Shown piece by piece: positions 33,811-43,711 of a stretch of DNA of 64,000 nt (positions are counted from its first letter, which is position 1; each line of letters begins with the position of its first letter). The DNA comes from Phenylobacterium soli (GTDB taxonomy: Bacteria > Pseudomonadota > Alphaproteobacteria > Caulobacterales > Caulobacteraceae), in assembly GCF_003254475.1 (NCBI RefSeq), contig NZ_QFYQ01000001.1, positions 1,984,001 through 2,048,000 on the forward strand. The letters are read 5' to 3'. The notes under the pieces were generated by a model. The model had not been told where the DNA came from. It made no database searches and worked only from the letters and a program-made list of their open reading frames with translations. Position numbers and translations under genes: made by a program.

Positions 33811-36252
33811 ATGCAGTCCAAGTTCTCAAACCGCATCGCGCTGGCGATGGGGGCCTCGGCGGCGACCCTGCTGGCGGCGGTCCCGGCGCTCGCCCAGACC
33901 AAGGCATCGGCCCCGCAGGCCGCGCCGGCCGCCCTGGAGGAGCTGATCGTCACCGCGCAGCGTCGCGAGGAGTCGATCAACAGCGTCGGCATGTCCATCC
34001 AGGCCGTGCGCGGCGACACGCTCCAGCAACTGCACGTGACCGACACCCGCGACCTGTCGACACTCGCGCCGAGCTTCACCGTGTCGCAGAGCTATCAGGG
34101 CGTGCCGACCTATACGCTGCGCGGCATCGGCTTCAACACGATCAACCTGTCGGCCACCTCGACGGTCGGCACCTACGTCGACGAAGTCGCCTACGCCTAT
34201 CCCTTCATGAACACCGGCCCGATGTTCGACCTCGAGCGGGTGGAAGTGCTGAAGGGGCCGCAGGGCACGCTGTACGGCCGCAACACCACCGCCGGCCTGA
34301 TCGACTTCGTGACCAAGAAGCCGACCAAGGACTTCCAGGCCTCGGCCACCGCCGAGCTCGGCAATTACCAGACCCACAACTTCGAGGGCTACGTGAGCGG
34401 CCCGCTCGGCGATCGCGTGCAGGGACGCCTGTCGTTCCGCACCGAGGACAGCGACAAGGGCTGGCAGGTCTCCAACACCCGCGGCGAGCGCCAGGGCGAG
34501 CTGCATCGCTACGGCGTGCGCGGCGCGCTGGCCGCCCAGCCCACCGACAAGCTGTCGATCGACGCCTCGGTGAACTACTGGAACAATACCTCCGACACCC
34601 TGGCCGCGCAGGGCGTGGGCTTCACCCCGGCCACGGCGGCGAGCCCGTTCAACGCGCCGGGGCTCGTGAACTACATCGCCACCCACGTGCCGACCAACGC
34701 TCACCAGGCGGACTGGGAATCGCCGACCGCCCGTGCGGCGGACCAGGGCGCGGGCCTCGGCCTGTCGGGCCCGCTGCAGGAGAACGACGACTTCTGGGGC
34801 GGCAAGCTGCGCGCCGCCTATGATCTCGGCGACCACACGCGGATCGTCTCGCTCACCAGCTACAACAAGCTGAAGCGCGACGCGCTCTTCGACTGGAGCG
34901 GCGCGCCCTACGAGGTGCTCGTCCAGCACGCGGTCGGCAAGATCGAGTCGGTGGCCGAGGAGCTGCACGTCGAGGGCGAGACCGACAAGGCCAACTGGCT
35001 GGTCGGCGCCTATGTCGCGCGTGACCGCATCCTCGACATGAACCGCACCATGCTGGGCCAGAACGCCAACGTGGGTCTGATCCGCTACTACGGCTCGACC
35101 CTGCTGGCCTCGCCGTTCAACACCGGCGGCTACACCGCCGCCCAGATGGCCCAGGCGTTCCGCACCTACGAGGACATCGGCCGCCTGCGGACGACGACGT
35201 GGAGCATCTTCGCCAACGCCGACTACAAGCTCACCGACGCGGTGAAGCTGACGACCGGCATCCGCTACACCCAGGACAAGCAGGACTTCAACGGCTGCTC
35301 GCGCGACTTCAACGGCGACATGCTGCCGAACGTGAACGTCGTGAACCGGGCGCTATTCTTCGGCGCCTATGGCTTGGTGTCGCCGATCACCCAGGGCTCC
35401 TGCGTGACCTTCGACCCGGCCACCAAGACCTTCGGTCCGGTGGTCTCCAAGCTCGACGAGAACAACGTCGCCTGGCGGGTGGCCCTGAACTGGACGCCGG
35501 TCGATGGCACCCTGGTCTACGGCTCGATCTCCCGCGGGGCCAAGGCCGGCGCCACGCCGATCAACGCGGCGAACATCTCGACCCAGGACGCCCCGGTCCA
35601 CCAGGAGCTGCTGACCGCCTATGAAGTGGGCGTGAAATCGGCCCTGTTCGAGCGCCGGGCCCAGGCGAACCTGAGCGCCTTCTACTACGACTACAAGGAC
35701 AAGCAGCTCTCGACCTACTTCGCCGATCCGATCTACACGGCGCTGTCCAGGCTCTCGAACGTTCCGAAGTCGAAGGCCTACGGCGTCGACGGCGACATCA
35801 CCGCGCGCGTCTCGGAGCTGACCCTGATCGCGTCGGGCACCGTGCTGCACACCGAGGTTGTGGGCTACACCGGCATCAACGCCGCCGGCCAGCCGCAGAG
35901 CTACGACGGCAATCCGTTCCTCTACAGCCCGAAGTACCAGTACGCCCTGACGGCGATCTGGAGCCACGACCTGGGGAACGGCCTGGGCCTGCAGGCGGCG
36001 ATCAACGACCGCTGGCAGAGCAAGTCCTACGCCGACCCGAACGGCGGGCCGCTCTACGTGCTGCCGTCCTACAGCCTGGTGAACGCCAGCGTCGGCATCC
36101 ACGCCCAGAACGACCGTTGGGAGCTCCAGCTGTGGGGCCGCAACCTGGGCGACAAGTACTATTGGACCGCCGTTTCCTCGAACGCGAACGTCGTGGTCCG
36201 CTTCCCTGGCCAGCCGAGGACCTACGGCGCCTCTCTGACGGTGAAGTTCTAA
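33811..36252 (+). CDS. TonB-dependent outer-membrane receptor
   Basis: An 813-aa receptor of the type expanded in Caulobacter and sphingomonads. It has a signal peptide ending in ALAQ (about residue 30), a TonB-box-like segment and plug start (ELIVTAQRREESINSVGMSIQA), the plug block VEVLKGPQGTLYGRNTTAGLIDF, and a barrel ending in Phe (GASLTVKF). It should import a substrate for the adjacent catabolic genes. A strong terminator follows. It is only distantly similar to the receptor at 37.5 kb apart from the plug. Confidence 0.93.
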   Translation: MQSKFSNRIALAMGASAATLLAAVPALAQTKASAPQAAPAALEELIVTAQRREESINSVGMSIQAVRGDTLQQLHVTDTRDLSTLAPSFTVSQSYQGVPTYTLRGIGFNTINLSATSTVGTYVDEVAYAYPFMNTGPMFDLERVEVLKGPQGTLYGRNTTAGLIDFVTKKPTKDFQASATAELGNYQTHNFEGYVSGPLGDRVQGRLSFRTEDSDKGWQVSNTRGERQGELHRYGVRGALAAQPTDKLSIDASVNYWNNTSDTLAAQGVGFTPATAASPFNAPGLVNYIATHVPTNAHQADWESPTARAADQGAGLGLSGPLQENDDFWGGKLRAAYDLGDHTRIVSLTSYNKLKRDALFDWSGAPYEVLVQHAVGKIESVAEELHVEGETDKANWLVGAYVARDRILDMNRTMLGQNANVGLIRYYGSTLLASPFNTGGYTAAQMAQAFRTYEDIGRLRTTTWSIFANADYKLTDAVKLTTGIRYTQDKQDFNGCSRDFNGDMLPNVNVVNRALFFGAYGLVSPITQGSCVTFDPATKTFGPVVSKLDENNVAWRVALNWTPVDGTLVYGSISRGAKAGATPINAANISTQDAPVHQELLTAYEVGVKSALFERRAQANLSAFYYDYKDKQLSTYFADPIYTALSRLSNVPKSKAYGVDGDITARVSELTLIASGTVLHTEVVGYTGINAAGQPQSYDGNPFLYSPKYQYALTAIWSHDLGNGLGLQAAINDRWQSKSYADPNGGPLYVLPSYSLVNASVGIHAQNDRWELQLWGRNLGDKYYWTAVSSNANVVVRFPGQPRTYGASLTVKF

Positions 36253-36285
36253 AACCCCGGGCGTCCTCCCCGCACCGGAACCTGG

Positions 36286-36324
36286 CGCCGTCCGTGGGAC
36301 CCGAGCCCACGGACGGCGTTCCTT
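36286..36324 (+). terminator. Terminator after the TonB-receptor gene
   Basis: A 13-bp perfect stem (36286-36298 with 36306-36318), a 7-base loop and a T-rich tail (TTCCTTTA). It lies about 35 bases after the stop. Confidence 0.82.
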
Positions 36325-36388
36325 TATGGCCCTCCTCGCGGGCGGAAAGCCGAGTTTTCCGAATATTCCTCAGGTCTAGACTGGGATC

Positions 36389-37267
36389 ATGAGCACTCTC
36401 GACGTCTCCGCCCCGCGCACCGCCCGTCGCCTTGCCCAGCCGATGAGCGGCGGCCGGGTGAACTATCTCGAGCCCAAGGGCGACCTCGGCTTCTACGGCC
36501 CGGATTCGATGGCCTGGCGGGTCCACGCCAATCCGATCGCCCTGGCGGTCGGCGGCATTGCGGCGGTGATCCTGGAACTCGCCGAGCCGCGCGTGCGCAC
36601 CGGCGTCTGGGAGCATTCGATCTTCCGCACCGATCCGCTCAGCCGCATGCAGCGGACCGGCGAGGCGACGATGATCACCACCTACGGCCCCACCAAGGCC
36701 GCCGAGGCGCGGGTGGCGATGGTCACGCGCATGCACCAGCGGGTGTCGGGGGTGACGCCGGAGGGCCAGGCCTACACCGCGCTCGACCCTGAGCTCATGA
36801 CCTGGGTGCACCTGACCGCGGGCTATGGCTTCCTGAACGCCTATGCCCGCCATGTGGAGCCCGGGCTCAGCCGGGCCGACCAGGATCGCTACTACGCCGA
36901 AGGCGCGCGCCTCGGCGAGGCGTTCGGCGCCGTCAACCCGCCCGCTTCGGTGGCCGAGGTCGAGGCCTGCATCGAGGCCATGCGGCCGAACCTGCGGCCG
37001 CATCCGATCATCGGCGAATTCCTGCAGATCGTGTCGACGAACTCGCCCCTCGGACTGCTCGGCCGGGTTATCCAGCCGATGGCTGCGCAGGCCGCCATCG
37101 ACCTCCTGCCGTCCTGGGCGAAGTCGGAGCTCGAGCTGCCCGACCGGCCTTTGGCCGGCGCGGCGGTCCGGCCCCTGATGCGGGGCATGGGCGCGGCGGG
37201 CAACCTGATGCTCGGCGACATCCCGCGTCAGGCCTATGCGCGGGTCGGTCGCAAGCCGCCGCGCTGA
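36389..37267 (+). CDS. MpaB-type oxygenase family protein (DUF2236)
   Basis: A 292-aa protein of the DUF2236/latex-clearing-oxygenase-like group. Diagnostic blocks are [35 protein letters not shown] and [16 protein letters not shown], where the His residues are candidates for heme ligation as in Lcp-type proteins. No signal peptide is visible. MpaB-type proteins include oxygenases that cleave isoprenoid chains, so a terpenoid, polyisoprenoid or similar hydrophobic substrate is possible for this region (inference). It lies between two TonB-receptor genes. Confidence 0.8.
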   Translation: MSTLDVSAPRTARRLAQPMSGGRVNYLEPKGDLGFYGPDSMAWRVHANPIALAVGGIAAVILELAEPRVRTGVWEHSIFRTDPLSRMQRTGEATMITTYGPTKAAEARVAMVTRMHQRVSGVTPEGQAYTALDPELMTWVHLTAGYGFLNAYARHVEPGLSRADQDRYYAEGARLGEAFGAVNPPASVAEVEACIEAMRPNLRPHPIIGEFLQIVSTNSPLGLLGRVIQPMAAQAAIDLLPSWAKSELELPDRPLAGAAVRPLMRGMGAAGNLMLGDIPRQAYARVGRKPPR

Positions 37268-37540
37268 GCCGCGCCGCAACCGCAGCCATATCCGAGCACT
37301 CTGCGCGCAACCGGGCGACGCAGATTTCAAAGAACGCCGTCATCCGCTTAGCGGCCAAGCGGAGCCGGGCGCTCAAGTGGACGCTACGTAAACCCGAGTA
37401 GGCTCGCTTGGAAGCCTCACAACATACTTCCTCCCTGGGCCCGCTCGGCGCGTAGCTGGGACCTCCTCCCGCGGACGCGTCCGACGACCCGCAAACAAGG
37501 ATCCGGCCGCATCGACGAGCCGGTGGGGAGGAAAAGGGAT
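37268..37540 (+). promoter_or_regulatory. Promoter and leader of the second TonB-receptor gene
   Basis: A 273-base spacer. It contains an inverted repeat (CCGCTT at 37344-37349 with AAGCGG at 37357-37362), the AAACCCGAGTAGGC motif at 37390-37403 shared with the leader at 33692-33704, and a purine-rich ribosome-binding site (GGGGAGGAAAAGGG) directly before the ATG at 37541. Confidence 0.45.
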
Positions 37541-40321
37541 ATGCAGCGTTCCACGTCGCTTCGTTGCGCCCTGGCGCTTGGAGCTTCCGCCGCGGCCATC
37601 GCCGCTGCGGCGCCCGCCATGGCCCAGCAGAGGCCCGCGGCCCAGGCCGCCTCGGCCAACGCCATCCAGGAGCTGGTCGTCACCGCCCAACGGCGCGAGG
37701 AGAGCATCCAGAGCGTGCCGATCGCGGTCTCGGCCTTCTCTGACGAGAACCTCAAACAGCAGCGCATCGAAGGCGGCCGCGACCTGCTGCTCGCCGTGCC
37801 CAACGTGACCTTCTCGCGGGCCAACTTCGGCGGCTACAACTTCCAGATCCGCGGCATCGGCACCAAGCTGGTGGCCACCAGCGCCGACGCGGCCATCGGC
37901 GTGCACGAGAACAACGTGCCGCTGACCGCCAACAACCTCGCCGACGCCGATTTCTACGATGTGGAGCGGGTGGAAGTGCTGCGCGGCCCGCAGGGCACCC
38001 AGTTCGGCCGCAACACCACCGGCGGCCTGGTCAACATCATCACCGCCAAGCCGACCGACACCTTCAGCGCCCGCATCACCGGCGAGCTCGGCAACTACAA
38101 TTCCCGGAAGGCGAACGGCTACATCAATGTGCCCCTGGCCGACTGGTTTCAGGTGCGCGCCGCCGGGTCCTACCTGAAGCGCGACGGCTACGGCCACAAC
38201 CTCGTCACCGGCAACGACATCGACGGCCGCGACCTCTGGTCCTCGCGCCTCAGCGTGCGGATGAAGCCCTCCGACAAGTTCACCGTCGACCTGATGTGGG
38301 AGCACTTCAAGGAAGACGACAACCGCAGCCGCGTCGGCAAGCAGCTCTGCATCAAGGACCCGGGCCGGACCAGCGTCGGCGGCGTGCCGACCAACCTTCC
38401 GGGCCGCTCGACCCAGCTCTACCTGACCCAGGGCTGCCTGCCCGGCGACCTCAGCTCGCCCAACGCGCTGCAGGCGGTGAACAGCGCCGCCACCCTCGGC
38501 GGCGGCCTCGGCATCCTCACCGGCCTGATCACCGGCGACGCCTACGCCGGCAAGCTGTCGGATCCGAACCTGCGCAACATCGAGTCCGGCTTCGACCCGA
38601 TGTACCGCGCCGAGTCGGACATCGGCATCGTCACCTTCGACTACAAGCTGACCGACGCCCTCGACCTGACGGTGACCGGCAGCTACGCAAAGAACGACGG
38701 CTTCAGCGAGGCCGACTATAACCGCACGACGCCGACCCAGAACTTCAACGTCACGCCGCTCTCGCCGGGCGGGTTCTTCAACGACCCGCAGGTGGGCCGG
38801 ATCAACCAGTTCCGGACGATCGACTTTACCGATGGCGTCGGGCACCAGAACACCCTGGAAGTGCGCCTGCAGTCCTCGTTCGGCGGCCGCTTCGACTTCA
38901 GCCTGGGCGCCAGCTACCTGCGCTTCCACGCGGTCAGCGACTACTATGTGACCAGCAACACCCTGACAGCGGTGTCCGAGGCCTTCTTCAATGCCGCGAC
39001 GCCGAGCTGCCCGCTGACCGGGTCCCTGACCTCCAACATCTGCGAATACGTCGACCCGAACCCGATCCCGGACGGCTCAGGCCACAACTACTACGACAAC
39101 CGCACCCGCTATCAGATCGCGTCCTACGCGGCCTTCGGCGAGGCCTACTTCAAGCTCACCGATGACCTGAAGCTCACCGCCGGCCTGCGCTGGACCATCG
39201 ACAAGAAAACGGCGCAGCCCTTCCAGCCGGCGCTGTTCACCCCGGGCGTCGGCCTCCTCGCCCTGCCGATCCAGCAGGTGACCTTCCGCGAGCCGACGGG
39301 CCGATTGAACCTTGAGTGGACGCCGACCCTGTCGTTCACCGACAAGTCGCTGGTCTATCTGTCCTACGCGCGGGGCTACAAAGGCGGCGGCTTCAACCCG
39401 CCGCAGTCGGCGGGCCAGCACCTGTTCCCGGACAACTACGAGCCGGAGTTCATCGACGCCTTCGAACTGGGGGCGAAGAACACCCTCATGGGCGGGCGTC
39501 TGATCCTGAACGGCACGCTCTTCCACTACAATTACAAGGGCTACCAGGTCTCGGAGATCATCCAGCGGACCTCGGTCAACGTGAACGTCAACGCCAAGAT
39601 CTGGGGCGCGGAGCTGGAGGGCATCTGGGAGCCGGTCCAAAACCTGCGCTTCAACGCCAACCTGGGCTATCTGCACACGCGGCTGGACGACTCCTCGACC
39701 CTCGACCTGATGAACCTGACGCAGAGCGATCCGAACTACGTCACCATCAAGAACGGCTCGACCTTCTCCAACTGCATCGCGCCGACCGCCCAGGTCGCGG
39801 CCCTGCAAACCCTGATCAACGCCGGCGCCATTCCCGCCATCGCCATGACCGGCGTGCCGGGCCGCGCCGACATCGGGGTCTGTCAGGGCGCCTTCGCCAC
39901 CGGCACGCCGCTGTCGGCGGTGGTCACGGTGAACCCGCTGCCCGGCATCCCGGCCAAGATCGGCGGCAACGAACTGCCCAATTCGCCGCATTGGACCGCC
40001 TCGGTCGGCGCCCAGTACACCTGGGAGTTGCCGGGCGGCTGGACGGCCACGCCGCGCGCCGATTTCTACTATCAAGACAAGTCGTTCGCGCGGATCTTTA
40101 ACGCGGTGAACGATCGGCTGGACTCCTACACCAACACCAACCTGTCGTTCGTCGTCGACAACCCGCAGCTCGGCTGGAACGTCCAGCTGTTCGTGAAGAA
40201 CCTCGAGGACAAGACCGTCGTCACCGACCAGTACCAGACGGACGACACCTCGGGCCTGTTCACCAACATCTTCCTGACCGAACCGCGCACCTACGGGATC
40301 TCGGTGACGAAGCAGTTCTGA
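37541..40321 (+). CDS. TonB-dependent outer-membrane receptor
   Basis: A 926-aa receptor: signal peptide to about residue 29 (APAMAQ), plug with ELVVTAQRREESIQSVPIAV and VEVLRGPQGTQFGRNTTGGLVNI, and a long barrel ending in Phe (GISVTKQF). It is longer than the other receptors because of extended extracellular loops (for example about residues 265-330 and 735-800, each with Cys pairs). ATG at 37541 is chosen for its strong ribosome-binding site. It probably imports the substrate of the ligase encoded next (inference). Confidence 0.93.
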   Translation: MQRSTSLRCALALGASAAAIAAAAPAMAQQRPAAQAASANAIQELVVTAQRREESIQSVPIAVSAFSDENLKQQRIEGGRDLLLAVPNVTFSRANFGGYNFQIRGIGTKLVATSADAAIGVHENNVPLTANNLADADFYDVERVEVLRGPQGTQFGRNTTGGLVNIITAKPTDTFSARITGELGNYNSRKANGYINVPLADWFQVRAAGSYLKRDGYGHNLVTGNDIDGRDLWSSRLSVRMKPSDKFTVDLMWEHFKEDDNRSRVGKQLCIKDPGRTSVGGVPTNLPGRSTQLYLTQGCLPGDLSSPNALQAVNSAATLGGGLGILTGLITGDAYAGKLSDPNLRNIESGFDPMYRAESDIGIVTFDYKLTDALDLTVTGSYAKNDGFSEADYNRTTPTQNFNVTPLSPGGFFNDPQVGRINQFRTIDFTDGVGHQNTLEVRLQSSFGGRFDFSLGASYLRFHAVSDYYVTSNTLTAVSEAFFNAATPSCPLTGSLTSNICEYVDPNPIPDGSGHNYYDNRTRYQIASYAAFGEAYFKLTDDLKLTAGLRWTIDKKTAQPFQPALFTPGVGLLALPIQQVTFREPTGRLNLEWTPTLSFTDKSLVYLSYARGYKGGGFNPPQSAGQHLFPDNYEPEFIDAFELGAKNTLMGGRLILNGTLFHYNYKGYQVSEIIQRTSVNVNVNAKIWGAELEGIWEPVQNLRFNANLGYLHTRLDDSSTLDLMNLTQSDPNYVTIKNGSTFSNCIAPTAQVAALQTLINAGAIPAIAMTGVPGRADIGVCQGAFATGTPLSAVVTVNPLPGIPAKIGGNELPNSPHWTASVGAQYTWELPGGWTATPRADFYYQDKSFARIFNAVNDRLDSYTNTNLSFVVDNPQLGWNVQLFVKNLEDKTVVTDQYQTDDTSGLFTNIFLTEPRTYGISVTKQF

Positions 40322-40503
40322 TCCGAACTCCCTTGATGGGCGAGCCTCCCCGCCCGTCCAACCTCACGCCGCCTCGCGGACCCTCGCGTTCGCCGGGCGG
40401 CGCCTCTTTGTCGGGAGGCCATCCTTGACGTGGCGGCGCCGTTGCCCGCGCGCGCCGTCTTCGTCAGGGTTGGGCCGAAGAACTAGACAAGGGAGGTTCG
40501 GCC

Positions 40504-42351
40504 ATGAGTCCGGCCGACGATCTGGCGTCCACCAGGACCCAACCGGCGTTCAAGCCCCTGCCGCAGAAGGCGCCCGACGTCAGCGTCGAGCGACGCCCCG
40601 ACGGCGTGGTCATCGTGCGGTCCAACCATCCGCCCGGCGAGAGCCCGCGTTCCATCGGCCACCTGTTGACCGAGAAGGCGGCCGCCCATCCCGACCGGCC
40701 CTACATCCTGCAGCGCGCCCCGAACCACGGGCCCTGGCAGGGCGTCACCTACGGCGAGGCCAAGCGCGCCGCCGACGGCATCGCCCAGTGGCTCCTCGAT
40801 CGTGGTTCGACCGGCGAGGATGCGGTGATGGTCCTCTCCGCCAACTCCGTCGAGCACGCCCTGATGATGCTGGGCTGCTACACCGCCGGCGTGCCGATCG
40901 CCCCGATCAGCCCGGCCTATTCGCTGATTTCCTCGGACCACGCCAAGCTCAAGCACTGCTTCGCCACCGTCCGGCCTAAGGTGGTCTTCGCCCAGAACTC
41001 CCAGATGTTCGCCCGCGCCTTCGAGACCCTGAAGGCGATCGATCCGGCGCTGGAGTTCGTCACGGTCGACGGCGGCGCCGGGACGATCCCGCTCTCCGAG
41101 CTGACCTCGACGACGCCGACGGCGGCGGTCCAGGCGGCCATGGACAAGGTCGGCCACCAGACCACGGCGAAGTACCTGTTCACCTCCGGCTCGACCGGCA
41201 TGCCCAAGGGCGTGCCGCAGACGCACGGCATGTTCGCCGGCGTCATCGCCGGCCAGGAAGGCCTGCGCGCCGAGGATCCGGATCCCGATGTAGTCCCGCA
41301 GTCCCTGGAGTGGATGCCCTGGAGCCACATCTCGGCCGGCAACATCAGCTTCAACGGCTCGCTGTGGGGCGGGGGCACGCTCTACCTCGACGAAGGCAAG
41401 CCGCTGCCCGGCATGTTCGAGACGACGATCAAGAACCTCTACGACGTCTCGCCGATGGTGTTCGGCTCGGCGCCGATCGCCTTCGGCATGCTCGCCGAGG
41501 CGATGGAGCGCGATCCGGAGCTGCGGCGCTCGTTCTTCAAGAACCTGCGCTACATGGGCTACGGCGGCGCCACCCTGTCCAACGACGTCTATGAGCGTAT
41601 GCAGGCGCTCGCCATCGCCGAGACCGGCCAGCGCATCCCGTTGATCACCATGTACGGCGCCACCGAGACCCAAGGGATCACGGTCGTCCACTGGGCGACG
41701 GAGCGCGCCGGCCTGATCGGCCTGCCGCTGCCGGGGATCACCCTCAAGCTGGTGCCCAACGGCTCCAAGCTCGAGGTGCGGGTGAAGGGCCCGACGGTCA
41801 CGCGCGGCTATCACAACGACCCCGAGAAGACCGCCGCGGCCTTCGACGAGGAGGGCTTCTACAAGCTCGGCGACGCCTGCCGGTTCATGGATCCCGACGA
41901 CCCCACCCAGGGCCTGGTCTTCGACGGCCGGGTCACCGAGGACTTCAAGCTCGATACCGGCACCTGGGTGTCGGTGGGCACCCTGCGGCCGGACCTGGTG
42001 GCCGCCTGCAGCCCCTATGTCCTCGACATCGTCGTCACGGGCCAGGACAAGCCGTTCGCCGGCGCCCTGATCTGGCCAGCGCCGGCTGCGCTCGCGAGCC
42101 TGGGCGACGATCCGATCGGCAAGCTCACCGCGCTCCTCAACGAGCGGCTCGAAGCGTTCAACGCCACCGCGGGCGGTTCCTCGCGGCGGATCGGCCGGTT
42201 CGTGGTCATGACCGAGCCGCCGTCCATCGACGCGGGCGAGATCACCGACAAGGGCTATGTGAACCAGCGCGCCACGCTGGAGCGGCGCCACGCACTGGTG
42301 GAGGCGATCTACGCCAGCCCGCCGGGGCCCGGAGTGGTCAGCCTGTCCTAG
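40504..42351 (+). CDS. Feruloyl-CoA-synthase-like acyl/aryl-CoA ligase
   Basis: A 615-aa AMP-forming ligase. It has the ATP-binding TSGSTGMPKGV block (about residues 227-237), MYGATETQG (A5), and FDGRVTEDFKLDTGTWVSVG, a signature that separates the feruloyl-CoA synthase group from ordinary fatty-acyl-CoA ligases. The enzyme would activate a phenylpropenoid or other aryl acid to its CoA thioester. The usual partner enoyl-CoA hydratase/aldolase is not in the window, so the substrate may not be ferulate. AGGGAGG is a good ribosome-binding site before the ATG. The 3' end overlaps the convergent small gene by 4 bases. Confidence 0.85.
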   Translation: MSPADDLASTRTQPAFKPLPQKAPDVSVERRPDGVVIVRSNHPPGESPRSIGHLLTEKAAAHPDRPYILQRAPNHGPWQGVTYGEAKRAADGIAQWLLDRGSTGEDAVMVLSANSVEHALMMLGCYTAGVPIAPISPAYSLISSDHAKLKHCFATVRPKVVFAQNSQMFARAFETLKAIDPALEFVTVDGGAGTIPLSELTSTTPTAAVQAAMDKVGHQTTAKYLFTSGSTGMPKGVPQTHGMFAGVIAGQEGLRAEDPDPDVVPQSLEWMPWSHISAGNISFNGSLWGGGTLYLDEGKPLPGMFETTIKNLYDVSPMVFGSAPIAFGMLAEAMERDPELRRSFFKNLRYMGYGGATLSNDVYERMQALAIAETGQRIPLITMYGATETQGITVVHWATERAGLIGLPLPGITLKLVPNGSKLEVRVKGPTVTRGYHNDPEKTAAAFDEEGFYKLGDACRFMDPDDPTQGLVFDGRVTEDFKLDTGTWVSVGTLRPDLVAACSPYVLDIVVTGQDKPFAGALIWPAPAALASLGDDPIGKLTALLNERLEAFNATAGGSSRRIGRFVVMTEPPSIDAGEITDKGYVNQRATLERRHALVEAIYASPPGPGVVSLS

Positions 42352-42560
42352 CGGGTGAGGGCGTAGACGGCGGCGGCGACCGCGGCCCAGAACACGCCCC
42401 CGCCGATCAGCGCCAGGGCCATGCCCCGCTGCGAGCCGGCCCGCGTCTTGACATCGGGCGCCTCGGGGCCTGGCGCCTGCTGCACAAGCGGGTTGCTGCG
42501 AGGCTCGGCCCTGTGGCCGAGCTCGGCCATTCCCTGTGCCGCCTTGGTCGGTTCTCGCAT
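42348..42560 (-). CDS. Small single-pass membrane protein of unknown function
   Basis: A 70-aa protein: a hydrophilic N-terminal half rich in Pro/Glu/Arg and one C-terminal membrane segment (GMALALIGGGVFWAAVAAAVYAL). The start at 42560 has no strong ribosome-binding site and the frame is open farther upstream, so the start is uncertain. It sits directly downstream of the UDP-glucuronate epimerase gene (42 bases) on the same strand. Confidence 0.45.
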   Translation of the reverse strand: MREPTKAAQGMAELGHRAEPRSNPLVQQAPGPEAPDVKTRAGSQRGMALALIGGGVFWAAVAAAVYALTR

Positions 42561-42601
42561 GGCGCCCACTATGGCTTCGCCCGCGGCCTGCTTCAACGGC
42601 C

Positions 42602-43612
42602 TCAGCGGCCGTAGAACTCGAGATACCAGTCGACGAAGCGGCTGACCCCTTCCTCGATGCTCACCTTCGGGGCGTAGCCGAGCGCCTGAGCGGTGGCCGC
42701 GACATCGGCCTCGGTGCTGGTCACGTCGCCCGGCTGCATGGGCATCATGTTCAGCTTGGCCTTTACCCCGAGCTTCTCCTCGAAGACCTGGATGTAGCGC
42801 ATCAGGTCGACGGGCCGCCCCGCGCCGAGGTTGAAGACCCGCCAGGGCGCGACGCCGCTGGTGGCCGGATCGGGGTGGACCGCATCCCAGTGGGGATCGG
42901 CGGCCGGCGGCCGGTCGAGGGCGGCGATCACCCCGTCGACGATGTCGTCCACATAGGTGAAGTCGCGCTGCATCTGGCCCTGGCCGTAGACGTCGATCGG
43001 CCGGCCCTCGAGGATCGCCGACAGGAACTTGATGGGCGACATGTCCGGCCGGCCCCACGGTCCGTAGACGGTGAAGAACCGCAGGCCCGTGCAGGGGAAG
43101 CCGAACAGGTGGGCGTAGGCATGGGCCATGCCCTCGTTGGCGATCTTGGTTGCCGCGTAGAGAGTGATCGGGTGGGTGGCGCTGTCGTGGACGTTGAACG
43201 GCAGCTTGCCGTTGGCGCCGTAGGCCGAGCTGGTCGAGGCGAACACCAGGTGCCCGGTCTGCACCGCCCGGCAACCCTCCAGGATGTTCAGGAACCCGAC
43301 GAGATTGGCGTCGGCGTAGGCGTGGGGGTTCTCCAGGCTGTAGCGGACCCCGGCCTGGGCGGCGAGATTGACGACGCCCGTGGGCCTGACCTCCTCGAAC
43401 AGCCGCGCGACGCTCTCGCGGTCGGCGAGGTCGAGCCGGGCGTGGCGATAGCCGGGCTCCTGCTCCAGCAGCGCCAGGCGGGCCTCTTTCAGCCGCGGAT
43501 CGTAGTAGGCGTTGAGGTTGTCGAGCCCGACCACGCTCTCGCCCCGCGCCAGCAGGCGCCGGGCCGTATGGAAGCCGATGAAGCCCGCCGATCCGGTCAC
43601 CAGAATGGTCAC
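42602..43612 (-). CDS. UDP-glucuronate 4-epimerase-like sugar-nucleotide epimerase
   Basis: A 336-aa extended SDR. It has the NAD motif TGSAGFIGFH, STSSAYG and the catalytic YAATK motif. LAAQAGVRYSLENPHAYADANLVGFLNILE and FFTVYGPWGRPDMSPIKF are typical of UDP-glucuronate epimerases, which make UDP-galacturonate for capsule or LPS. It could feed the same polysaccharide as UDP-glucuronate decarboxylase at 17.4 kb, since both use UDP-glucuronate. A family 2 glycosyltransferase gene lies upstream on the same strand. Confidence 0.9.
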   Translation of the reverse strand: MTILVTGSAGFIGFHTARRLLARGESVVGLDNLNAYYDPRLKEARLALLEQEPGYRHARLDLADRESVARLFEEVRPTGVVNLAAQAGVRYSLENPHAYADANLVGFLNILEGCRAVQTGHLVFASTSSAYGANGKLPFNVHDSATHPITLYAATKIANEGMAHAYAHLFGFPCTGLRFFTVYGPWGRPDMSPIKFLSAILEGRPIDVYGQGQMQRDFTYVDDIVDGVIAALDRPPAADPHWDAVHPDPATSGVAPWRVFNLGAGRPVDLMRYIQVFEEKLGVKAKLNMMPMQPGDVTSTEADVAATAQALGYAPKVSIEEGVSRFVDWYLEFYGR

Positions 43613-43711
43613 GCCGAAAATCCCCCAACCTCGCCGTGCGCGTCAGGCGCGCGTTCGGCTCCTAGCTTCGCACGGGCTGGAAGTCGACCGAAAGCGGCTC
43701 TTGGCGGGGGC

